Shown: positions 1 through 8,550 of the stretch, piece by piece
Layout: each line of letters begins with the position of its first letter
How positions within the stretch are numbered: the first letter of the stretch is position 1
NCBI GenBank assembly: GCA_003023465.1
Contig: PXSM01000119.1
Location: 11,270-48,492, forward strand
DNA: 37,223 nucleotides
DNA from: Halobacteriales archaeon SW_6_65_15
GTDB lineage: Archaea; Halobacteriota; Halobacteria; Halobacteriales; Haladaptataceae
Reading direction: 5' to 3'
The notes under the pieces: model-generated
The model's database searches: none
What the model was told of the DNA's origin: nothing
Seen by the model: only the letters and a program-made list of their open reading frames with translations
Program-made: the position numbers and the translations under genes

Positions 1-1166
1 GGCGGTACGTCGTACCCCTCGCGGACGGCCTCGCGCACCGCCGTTTCGGACACGTCGCCCGGCCCTTCGACCTCCGCCTTGCCCTCGGCGACCAGTCGCT
101 CCCGCAGGGTCTCCAGCCCAAGGTCCTCGTTCCGGAGGTCCACCCGGAGCGAGAAGACCGACCGCCAGTCAGACTGCGGGAGGTCGAGATCGGAGGGCGC
201 GATTACGGCCGGACAGCGCGTGTGGAATCGGCACCCGGAGGGTGGGTCCGAGGGGTCCGGCACGTCGCCCGAGAGCTGGGCTTCTCCCAGTCTGTCGTGC
301 GGGTCGGGTTTCGGCACCGCGTCGAGGAGCGCCCGCGTGTAGGGGTGCTTCGGGTCGTCGTAGAGGTCGGCGGTCGGCGCGCGCTCGACCAGTTCCCCGA
401 GGTACATCACCGCCACGCGGTCGCAGAGCTGCTGGACCACGCTCATGTCGTGGCTGATGAGCAGGATGGCGAGGTCGAAGGTCTCGCGCAGGTCCTCGAC
501 GAGCGCGAGTATCTCGGCCTGCACCGACACGTCCAGCGCCGAGACGGGTTCGTCCAGCACCAGCACGTCCGGATTCAGCGACAGCGCCCGCGCGAGGGCC
601 GCCCGTTGCTTCTGGCCGCCCGAGAGTTCGTGGGGGTAGCGCTCGCGCTCTTCGGCCGACAAACCCACCGTCTCCAGCAGCGTCTCGACGCGCTCGCGCC
701 GTCGCTCGTCGTCGGCGAGTCCGTGCGCGACCATCGGCTCGGCGACCGACTCGCCGACGGTCATCCGCGGGTCGAAGCTCGACGTGGGGTCCTGGAACAC
801 CATCTGGACCCGCCTGCGGAACCGCTTTCGCTCGTCCTTGGAGAACTCGGTCACGTCCCGGCCGTCGAACCGTATCGTCCCGGCCGTCGGCGTTTCCAGC
901 GAGACGAGGGTCCGGGCCGCCGTGGACTTTCCACAGCCCGACTCGCCGACCAACCCGAGCGCCTCGCTGCGGTGGAGGTCGAAGTCGATGCCGTCGACCG
1001 CCCGAATCCGCCCGGTCTCGCGTCGCAGGAACCCCTTCTGGATGGGATAGTGTTTCTGCAGGTCGCGAACCGAGAACAGGGGGTCGGGCGTCTCGGGCGC
1101 GCTCCGGCTCCCGATGCCGCTTTCGCTCTCGGTGGTCTCCTCGTCGGAGTGGATGGGGTCGCTCAT
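1..1166 (-). CDS. Dipeptide/oligopeptide ABC transporter ATP-binding protein (DppF/OppF-like), 3' end outside window
   Basis: Reverse-strand translation MSDPIHSDEETTES...LGLVGESGCGKSTAARTL (Walker A)...ELSGGQKQRAALARAL (signature)...VLVLDEPVSALDVSVQAEIL (Walker B)...C-terminal GCRFHTRCP. Start overlaps the end of the next gene. Confidence 0.9.
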   Translation of the reverse strand, partial: MSDPIHSDEETTESESGIGSRSAPETPDPLFSVRDLQKHYPIQKGFLRRETGRIRAVDGIDFDLHRSEALGLVGESGCGKSTAARTLVSLETPTAGTIRFDGRDVTEFSKDERKRFRRRVQMVFQDPTSSFDPRMTVGESVAEPMVAHGLADDERRRERVETLLETVGLSAEERERYPHELSGGQKQRAALARALSLNPDVLVLDEPVSALDVSVQAEILALVEDLRETFDLAILLISHDMSVVQQLCDRVAVMYLGELVERAPTADLYDDPKHPYTRALLDAVPKPDPHDRLGEAQLSGDVPDPSDPPSGCRFHTRCPAVIAPSDLDLPQSDWRSVFSLRVDLRNEDLGLETLRERLVAEGKAEVEGPGDVSETAVREAVREGYDVP

Positions 1167-2236
1167 CGTGGGTCCTCCTCCGGCTCCTCCGTTTCGTTCT
1201 CGCCGTCGGCGACGACCGCGGGGTCGTGGTCGCCGTCGTAGTAGACGCAGGACGCGCAGTGGTCCTGCCGGTCGGCCTCGGGCGTCCCGCCGTCCTCGGC
1301 GGTCCCGTTGGCGACCTCCGCGACGGACTCCAGCGGGGGCTGGCCGCCGTCCCGGCACTCCGCTACCGCGTGGGGACAGCGCGGGTGGAACCGACAGCCG
1401 TCGGGCGGGTCGGTCGGGTCCGGGAACGAACCCTCGATTGGCTCTGGGTCGCGGTCGCGCCGGGGGAGACAGTCGAGGAGCGCCCGGGTGTACGGGTGGG
1501 CCGGCCGGTCGAACACGTCGTAGACGTCGCCGCGCTCCATGACCTCCCCGGCGTACATCACCACCACGCGGTCGGCGATCTGGGCCGCCACGCCGAGGTC
1601 GTGGGTGACGAACACGATGGCCATGCCGCGTTCGTCCTGTAGCTCGGCGAGGAGGTCGAGTATCTGGGACTGGGTGGTCACGTCCACCGCGGTGGTCGGC
1701 TCGTCGGCGACGAGCAGGTCCGGGTCGGTCGCAAGCGCCATCGCGATGACGACCCGCTGTTTCATCCCGCCCGAGAACTCGTGGGGGTACTCGTCGATGC
1801 GCTCGGCGGGGTCCGGGATGCCCACGCGGTCGAGCAGTCGGATCGCCCGCTGGCGCGCCTGCTCGGTCGGTACGTCCCGGTGTATCTGGACGGCCTCCAC
1901 GAGCTGCTCGCCGATGCTGTACACGGGGTCGAGCGCCCCTTGCGGGTTCTGGAAGACGTGCGCGATGCGGTCGCCCCGGAGCGACCTGACCTCCGCGTCC
2001 GTGGCCGCGAGCAGGTCCCGGCCGTCGAACCGAATCTCGCCGTCGAGGTCGCCCGGCGGCGTCGGCACGAGTCGGGGGATGGACTCGCAGGCGATGGTCT
2101 TGCCCGACCCCGACTCGCCGACAAGACAGAGGGTCTCGCCGCGCTCGACCTCGAAGTCCACGCCGTCGAGCGCCTGCACGGTTCCACGGTCCGTGTCGAA
2201 CGTCACGCGGAGGTCCGAGACCGACAGGAGCGTCAT
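1163..2236 (-). CDS. Dipeptide/oligopeptide ABC transporter ATP-binding protein (DppD/OppD-like)
   Basis: GESGSGKTIACESI, FSGGMKQRVVIAMAL, DLLVADEPTTAVDVTTQ, and C-terminal GCRFHPRCP oligopeptide-type motif. Confidence 0.92.
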   Translation of the reverse strand: MTLLSVSDLRVTFDTDRGTVQALDGVDFEVERGETLCLVGESGSGKTIACESIPRLVPTPPGDLDGEIRFDGRDLLAATDAEVRSLRGDRIAHVFQNPQGALDPVYSIGEQLVEAVQIHRDVPTEQARQRAIRLLDRVGIPDPAERIDEYPHEFSGGMKQRVVIAMALATDPDLLVADEPTTAVDVTTQSQILDLLAELQDERGMAIVFVTHDLGVAAQIADRVVVMYAGEVMERGDVYDVFDRPAHPYTRALLDCLPRRDRDPEPIEGSFPDPTDPPDGCRFHPRCPHAVAECRDGGQPPLESVAEVANGTAEDGGTPEADRQDHCASCVYYDGDHDPAVVADGENETEEPEEDPR

Positions 2237-3498
2237 CAGAGTTCACCTCGCGGGTCGAATACGTCTCGCAGCGCGTCGCCGACCACGCCGAACGCGATGA
2301 TGGTCGTCGCCAGCACGACGACCGGTAGAATCCAGATCCACCACACTTCCAGCGGCGGGTTCTGATACGCGCCCCGGAACCCCTCTCGGATAGTCTCGCC
2401 GAACGACACGTAGCGACGGCCGATGTCGCCCAAATCGATGAACGTGAGCGCGGTCTCGATGAGCACGAGCTGGGGAATCTTCTGGGTCGCGCCGACGAGC
2501 ACGGTGTTCGACACGTTCGGGAGGATGTGGCGACGCAGGATGGTCAGTCGGCTCACGCCCGCGCTCCGGGCGACCTCGATGTACTGCTCCTCGCGACGCT
2601 GAAGTACCTCGCTCCGTACGAGGCGGGCAATCGAGCCCCAGTTCAGCAGGCCGAACACGGCGATGAGCAGGAAGAGGCTCTTCCCGAAGAGGAACACGAG
2701 GATGATGTAGACGACCAGCGCGGGCACCGACTGTTGGATGTCCACGTAGCGCATGAGGACGGTATCGACGCGACCGCCGACGTAGCCCGAGACGATGCCG
2801 ACCGTAGTCGCGATGGGGACCATGAACGCGGTGGCGACGACGGCGACCTGCAGGCTGACGTGCATCCCCGAGAGGAGGAGCGACACCATGTCCTGCCCCA
2901 GTTTGGTCGTCCCCAGCGGGTACTGCATGGTGCCGACGCAGTGTTTCGGGAAGCCCTCTCCGACGACGGGGCCGACGCAACTGGTGGCGATTCGGCCGTA
3001 CCAGACCTGAGTGAACACGGGCGGCTGGAACCCGTCGGTGATGTTCACTCGCGGGCGACCCGCGATAGCCGGGCCGACGAGCGCGAGGACGACGAACGCG
3101 ACGAGGTAGGCCAAGCAGGCGACCGCGAACCGGTTCGACCTGAACCGTCGCCAGTAGCGCAGGGTTCGCTCGCGGTTCCGGACGAGCGGAGGGAGTCCCA
3201 CGAACGCGAGGACGACGAGGCTCACCCGGAACGCCCACGTCAGGTTGGTCGGCGACCACGGGAGGAGGAGGTCGGTTCCGGTGACCTGCGTGCGCCGGTA
3301 GAGTACGGCCACGACGCCCAGAGACGCGACGAGTCCGAGCCAGCGCCACGGGACCGACCACCCGTCGTCGTCGAGCGTGTCCCAGTCCACCGTCTCGATG
3401 GGGGTCTCGTCGGCGGGGTCGATGGGGGACTCGGCGCTCGGGTCGGTCGTACCCCCATCGGTGGTCGGGTCCGTGTCTGATGTCATTCGACGAGTCAC
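2236..3498 (-). CDS. ABC transporter permease (DppC/OppC-like)
   Basis: Multiple TM helices; EAA-like loop EVARSAGVSRLTILRRHILPNV; overlaps the downstream ATPase start. Confidence 0.88.
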   Translation of the reverse strand: MTRRMTSDTDPTTDGGTTDPSAESPIDPADETPIETVDWDTLDDDGWSVPWRWLGLVASLGVVAVLYRRTQVTGTDLLLPWSPTNLTWAFRVSLVVLAFVGLPPLVRNRERTLRYWRRFRSNRFAVACLAYLVAFVVLALVGPAIAGRPRVNITDGFQPPVFTQVWYGRIATSCVGPVVGEGFPKHCVGTMQYPLGTTKLGQDMVSLLLSGMHVSLQVAVVATAFMVPIATTVGIVSGYVGGRVDTVLMRYVDIQQSVPALVVYIILVFLFGKSLFLLIAVFGLLNWGSIARLVRSEVLQRREEQYIEVARSAGVSRLTILRRHILPNVSNTVLVGATQKIPQLVLIETALTFIDLGDIGRRYVSFGETIREGFRGAYQNPPLEVWWIWILPVVVLATTIIAFGVVGDALRDVFDPRGEL

Positions 3499-3640
3499 TC
3501 GATTGGGCGCGCATCCGAGGGCGGCGGTGTCGCGAGCGAGAGGGACTAATTCACGACTGCAGTTGCTAAACTGATTATTCGGTTTCGTTCATAAATTCTT
3601 TGTATCGTATCGCCCAAGTGGGGCCAAGGACGGTCTCCGC

Positions 3641-4530
3641 ATGGCACTCTGGAAACAGGTCTCCAAACGCGTACTGTTCGCCGTATTCGCCATCTATCTC
3701 GTCGTGTCTATCACGTTCGGGTTCGTGGCGCTGACCGCCGATCCGAACGTCGCACTCGTCGCCTACGGGGCCAGCATGTCGTCCGAGGCCCAACAGGCCA
3801 ACGCCTCCGAACGGGCGGAGATCGTTCGCGAGGCGATAAGCGCCTACAAGGAGGAGCGCGGACTCGACCGGCCGGTCAGGGAGCGATACGTCCAGTGGAT
3901 GATGGACATCACGATGCTCAACTGGGGCTACTCCTACACGCAGGAGGCTCCGGTCACGGCCGTCCTCGCGGGCGCGATTCCTCGGACGCTGGCGTATCTC
4001 CTCCCCGCACTGTTGTTCGCACTCGTCGGCGGCCGAACTACTGGCTGGCGATGGCCGTCCTGATGACCGACCTTCCCCGGTTCGGCGCGCGAGTGCTCGG
4101 TCCGCGGGCGTTCACGTACGTCGTCCTGCCGGGCGCGATTCTGGGGACTAGCCTGTTCGCGGGGCAACTCAGATACGCCCGGGCCGAGTCGCGCGAATAC
4201 GTCAACACGGAGTTCCTCAAACTGGTCCGCGCGAAGGGCGCGTCGAACTGGGTCGTGGCGAAGCACGTCCTCCGGAACGCGTCGCTCCCCCTGTTCTCGT
4301 TGTTCTTCGCCGACATGCTCGGCGTGCTCGTCGTGGAGGTGTTCGTCCTCGAAAGCCCGATGCTGTTCAACATCGACGGTATCGGGAACGTGGGTCTCAC
4401 CGCCATCGAGGAGCGGGACATGCCGCTCATCCTCGGCGTGGCCATGGTGTTCGCCTTCGCGGGCATCGTCGGGAATCTGATCCAGGACTTGGCGTATCTG
4501 GTGCTGGACCCGCGAATCGAGGAGGAGTGA
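3641..4530 (+). pseudogene. ABC transporter permease (DppB/OppB-like), disrupted by an internal out-of-frame deletion
   Basis: N-terminal part in frame 3641..4063 (MALWKQVSKRVLFAVFAIYLVVSITFGF...LAYLLPALLFALVGG). The C-terminal part continues in another frame from about 4033 (PNYWLAMAVLM...EFLKLVRAKGASNWVVAKHVLRNASLPLFS...LDPRIEEE), ending at 4530. Confidence 0.8.
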
Positions 4531-4561
4531 ACGACCAGAACTTTCTTTTATATGATCGTCC

Positions 4562-4702
4562 GACGGGAACGTCTATCACTCGCCGACCGTGTTCCAACTG
4601 AAGGCGATGCTGTACCACGCCGGGATTCTTACTGAGAGAGGTACCGAACCATCGAATCTAGACCCCGAGAGTGACGTCTTGGTGCTTCGCGAACCGTTGT
4701 GA
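4562..4702 (+). pseudogene. C-terminal remnant of an unidentified protein
   Basis: Open frame DGNVYHSPTVFQLKAMLYHAGILTERGTEPSNLDPESDVLVLREPL* with protein-like composition but no start and a stop just upstream. Confidence 0.35.
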
Positions 4703-5079
4703 GTAGCTACGGGTAGAACAGCTTTCAGGTGTTACATCCAGCGGGCCGAATACGCCCGTGAAACGAGTCGTCCGCAGGAACGCACCACCGGGATTGGAAC
4801 CTGCGCTACAAGGTGTAATTTCACTCGATTCCGTCAGAGGCTATTCCCTGAGACCTTGGAGAACCAGTTCGGGAAGCCCATTATCAAACAATGATCGTCT
4901 TACAAAGTTCTAAATTCCTCTAACTTCCGAGATGTCTCTATTAATCGAGAAGATATAATCGCTCGGAGGTTTCCCCTCGCCTTCCCCGGACTTTGGAACA
5001 CTCAAACTCTCAATAGGAGGGGGGACCTATCTATTGGTCTTTCGGTGAATATTTGTAATTGTATTCTACGTAGGGATAG

Positions 5080-5451
5080 ATGGCAACGAAAGGGGTAGTT
5101 CTTCTGATTGTGGGAGTTCTGCTCATCGTCGCTGGTGCAAGTACCGCAGTTATAGGGATGAACAAACAGGAAGCCGCAGAAGAGTGGAGAGAAACCAAAA
5201 CAGAAGAATCGGAGTTCTGTTACTACGAGATTAACGACTCAAAACTCCCGGATAATTTCTCTGAAATCAAGGAGGAGGGTAGTGAAGCTGAAATTATGAT
5301 GGCTAAGCACGAAGCAAGAGAGAAACAATGCGATACAATAACGCCGTCAGAGAGCGAGAATCCATATTCTGGCGGAGGAACTGATGTCACACTTGGTGTA
5401 ATCGTTACCCTCATCGGAGGAGTTTGCGCTTATCACGGCACACAGAGCTGA
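5080..5451 (+). CDS. Hypothetical small membrane protein (two predicted TM segments)
   Basis: ATG ORF of 123 aa; hydrophobic N-terminus GVVLLIVGVLLIVAGAS and C-terminus TLGVIVTLIGGVCAY; GC lower than surroundings. Confidence 0.55.
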   Translation: MATKGVVLLIVGVLLIVAGASTAVIGMNKQEAAEEWRETKTEESEFCYYEINDSKLPDNFSEIKEEGSEAEIMMAKHEAREKQCDTITPSESENPYSGGGTDVTLGVIVTLIGGVCAYHGTQS

Positions 5452-5610
5452 AAAACTAGCTCACGTTGCTGGGTTTTCTGTCACTAAAATCACCACGTGC
5501 TTTCGGCTTCTCGGCTTAGCTGTGATTTGCAGGATTCCCTCGAAATACGATTTTGCGGCTCACGGGTAGCGAGCAGATGAACTGCTCACTGAATCTATCG
5601 CCGCAAAAAT

Positions 5611-5651
5611 GCGCCGACCGGGAATCGAACCCGGGCTATGAGCTTGGGAAG
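5611..5651 (-). repeat. Displaced 3'-half copy of tRNA-Gly (att-like site)
   Basis: gcgccgaccgggaatcgaacccgggctatgagcttgggaag matches the 3' half of the intact tRNA-Gly at 9786 in 39/41 positions, then diverges. Confidence 0.85.
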
Positions 5652-6266
5652 GAAGTCGTGTCAGAAGTACGAAATTTCCTGTCACCCACCCCGCAAACCA
5701 TCGTTCTTCCAGCATGATTTCACACGCGACCAACTCACGATCGGCGCTCCGTCTGGTATTTTCTCCGGTTAGCGGTTCCGAGTTCCTCGGCTCGTAGTAC
5801 TATCCGCTGTTTTATAAAGACCCGCACCGTAAACTCCCAGCTTATTCGTCTAATCCGAGTTCCTTGGCAGCGATCATCGTCTGATTTGAAACCTTTATAG
5901 TAGCCAAACCCCGGATTTTCCTGCCAGCTAGTTGTATTGTTCTATCAGCCAGCAGTTTTCCCAAACAATCGACGCGCGTGAGAACTGGGAGATGGCTACA
6001 ACATCGGCTGAACTCCACACTTCGTAGAAATTACGTCCTAAAGCCTTCCGATGAAATACCGGCTGGATAAGCTCCTACCTTATTTACGGGGGTGTAATCG
6101 GTTGCGTCCTCAGCCCAACTCAAAGATGGCTACGGCATTGGTGTCGCTTCTCCAAGCGATTACTGAGTGAGAGCCGGTTGTTTAATGAGGAGACGGAGTG
6201 ACCTCCGCCCCGTCGTAACCGACGGGAGTCTCTCCTCGAAGAAAGAGAGATGCTCGTCTCGACTAG

Positions 6267-6599
6267 TTAGTCGATGTACTCCACGACGTGGGCGACCGCC
6301 TGCTCGACGACATCCTCGCGGAGCGCTCCCTGTCGGTAGTCTATCCACTCGTTTTTGATGGTGTTCACCGACCACGGCATGATAGAACTGGACTTTGGAG
6401 CACCACCAGCCGTCCAGTGCTCGTCTTCGAGGGGGATCCGTTTGTCGTGCCACGTCCGCGTCGTCAGCGAAAGCGCGATGTACTGCTCGCCATGAAACGG
6501 CGTCTCGCTGTCACTGATAACGAGAAATGGGCGGCCAGCTGTATCGTCGTCCTTGAACGGGTCGATTGCGACCACGACGTCCCCGTGTTCCCAACTCAT
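6267..6599 (-). CDS. PemK/MazF-like toxin family protein
   Basis: MSWEHGDVVVAIDPFKDDDTAGRPFLVISDSETPFHGEQYIALSLTTRTW...; GDVV...GRPFLVIS is typical of PemK/MazF-fold proteins; directly follows a small wHTH gene. Confidence 0.72.
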   Translation of the reverse strand: MSWEHGDVVVAIDPFKDDDTAGRPFLVISDSETPFHGEQYIALSLTTRTWHDKRIPLEDEHWTAGGAPKSSSIMPWSVNTIKNEWIDYRQGALREDVVEQAVAHVVEYID

Positions 6600-6628
6600 T
6601 CGTCTCCGTTAGCCGTGGCGTGATCCCG

Positions 6629-6973
6629 TCACTCGTCGATGTCTTCCGCTCCGAACCGGTCGTCTAGGTCTTCCATGCTCCGGTGGAATCGAAACGCCTC
6701 TCGGACCGTTTCCTCGTCACCGATCGCCCAGTAGTCCCCCTTGTGCTCGACGAGATTCCGCTCCCGTAGTCGACGGAGGACAGTGCTTATGGAACTCTTC
6801 TTTACGCCTGCTCCCTCTGCGATCTCGGAGGGCGTGAACGCCTTGTCGTTGTTCCGGTGGAGGAACCGGACGACCTTCTCGGCGTTCGTCACCTCCGTGA
6901 GCTCCTCGTCGCTGGCATCACTGAAGGTCTCGATATCGATCGGCACGTCTGTCAGTACTGTCTCCAGTGTCAT
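6629..6973 (-). CDS. Winged-helix DNA-binding protein, probable antitoxin/regulator of the downstream PemK-like toxin
   Basis: FLHRNNDKAFTPSEIAEGAGVKKSSISTVLRRLRERNLVEHKGDYWAIG is a wHTH. The ORF can also start at 6994; MTLETVLTDVP at 6973 is preferred. Confidence 0.68.
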   Translation of the reverse strand: MTLETVLTDVPIDIETFSDASDEELTEVTNAEKVVRFLHRNNDKAFTPSEIAEGAGVKKSSISTVLRRLRERNLVEHKGDYWAIGDEETVREAFRFHRSMEDLDDRFGAEDIDE

Positions 6974-7059
6974 AATCGTTCCTCCGTCAGTCAAGTCCCA
7001 ACAGTCGGGAGTTTAGCACCCAAACGGAAGACAGACACCGAATGTTCGAACGACGACTC

Positions 7060-7264
7060 ACCGCGGTACAGCGCCGAAGCCCACCACTACGACTGCTCGA
7101 ACATCGCCGTCGAAGACCTGACCCACATCTGCAAGCGGATGGACGCCTGCGACGACCAACTGAAACGCCAGGGGCACCAGTAGGCGTTCCGCGAGTTACA
7201 GGAGATGATTCGGTGGAATGCCACCGAGTACGGGATTCAGGTCGAATTAGCTGTGGGTAGATGA
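7060..7264 (+). pseudogene. TnpB (IS200/IS605-family, IS1341-type) C-terminal fragment with a nonsense codon
   Basis: AEAHHYDCSNIAVEDLTHICKRMDACDDQLKRQGHQ*AFRELQEMIRWNATEYGIQVELAVGR*; resembles the TnpB segment VEDLTHIR...WAFRELQE...EYGI, with TAG at 7181 where the family usually has W. Confidence 0.7.
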
Positions 7265-7732
7265 CGGTCGTTGGCTCTCGATGGAGCGCGTCGAGAATCC
7301 GTATTGCGGTTCGCCTTGCTGTATTCTAACTGGTGGTGTTCAGATAATACTCTCAGTAATAGAGTGAGTGTTGAATCCGTCTTGGTGGATGAGGCGCTTC
7401 TGAGCCGATCTATTTCGCTGATCACAATTTTGAGACTGTGCTTCAGAGCGGTTCGTTGCCGTCAGTTCTACTGTTCAGAATAACCCGCTACACACCGTGA
7501 AACGGCCTTTTCTAAGTGAATATTACTCTCACGCTTATCTGAACACGACCTTCTAACTAGAGCAAATTCTTATTTATGGATATTGCTCTCACTGGAATCG
7601 CTACCTCGTTTCTTTCGTCCACCGCTACGCGTGACTCCACAGACCGGGACGCGAGACGTATGCGAACTGCACCATCGATCCGAGCGGTAGACTCAATGTA
7701 ACCGCAGCCGTCGTATTAGACGGGGTGAGACT

Positions 7733-8536
7733 GTGACAGTTGCTGAACGCGATATCCGGGACCTCTGTACGGAGGCCGTCTTCGAGCGCGGCGTGACCTA
7801 CTGCGAGGAGGGGCGAATCCACCAGCTAACGCGGACTGGCGAGACGATCACCGCACTCGTTCAGGGAACGCGGCGATACAACGTGACTGTGAATTTGACC
7901 GCTTCCGACTTCGCTCCAACGTGCAGTTGTCCGTACGTTGGTCCCGGTGTGTGCAAACACGTCGTCGCAGTCCTGCTCGCACTCACCGACGAACTCCCCA
8001 TTGGCGTCGAGAAGCAATCGGATGCGCTGTTAGACGAGATTCCCCACGACCAACTCCGGGGCTTCGTTCGAGACGAACTCGTTCGAAATCCGGGCCTGCG
8101 TGAACGCTTTTTCGCTCGCTTCAGCGACTCTTCGGCCAAGTCGATTGATGACTACCGCACTGAAATCGATCAGCTCTTCGAGCAACGCATGCGGGATTCT
8201 CCGACCATAGCGTTCGGTATCGACTTCTCTCGGTTCACAGACCTCGCCGAGCAGTATCGACGGCGTGGTGATCACCAATCCGCCGCCACCGTCTTCCGGG
8301 CGATTGTAGAGCGTATCGACGAACACATGCACCTCGTGGATGGCGCGTACGACCACTACGCGCGAACGTTTTCGACTGCGCTCGACGCGTACGTCGACTG
8401 CATCGAGAACGTCGACCTTCGTTCAGACGAACTGCAGGACCATCTGGAGTTCCTGTCCGAACGTGCAACGTCGGGAACGGACTACTTCCAGCCGGAGTAC
8501 GAGAGGGCATTGGACGACCTCCAGGGAGAACTGTAA
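7733..8536 (+). CDS. SWIM zinc-finger domain protein
   Basis: 267 aa, GTG start; CSCPYVGPGVCKHVVAVLLAL matches CxC...CxH SWIM pattern; C-terminal part predicted helical. Confidence 0.75.
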   Translation: MTVAERDIRDLCTEAVFERGVTYCEEGRIHQLTRTGETITALVQGTRRYNVTVNLTASDFAPTCSCPYVGPGVCKHVVAVLLALTDELPIGVEKQSDALLDEIPHDQLRGFVRDELVRNPGLRERFFARFSDSSAKSIDDYRTEIDQLFEQRMRDSPTIAFGIDFSRFTDLAEQYRRRGDHQSAATVFRAIVERIDEHMHLVDGAYDHYARTFSTALDAYVDCIENVDLRSDELQDHLEFLSERATSGTDYFQPEYERALDDLQGEL

Positions 8537-8550
8537 GGACCAGATTGCAT

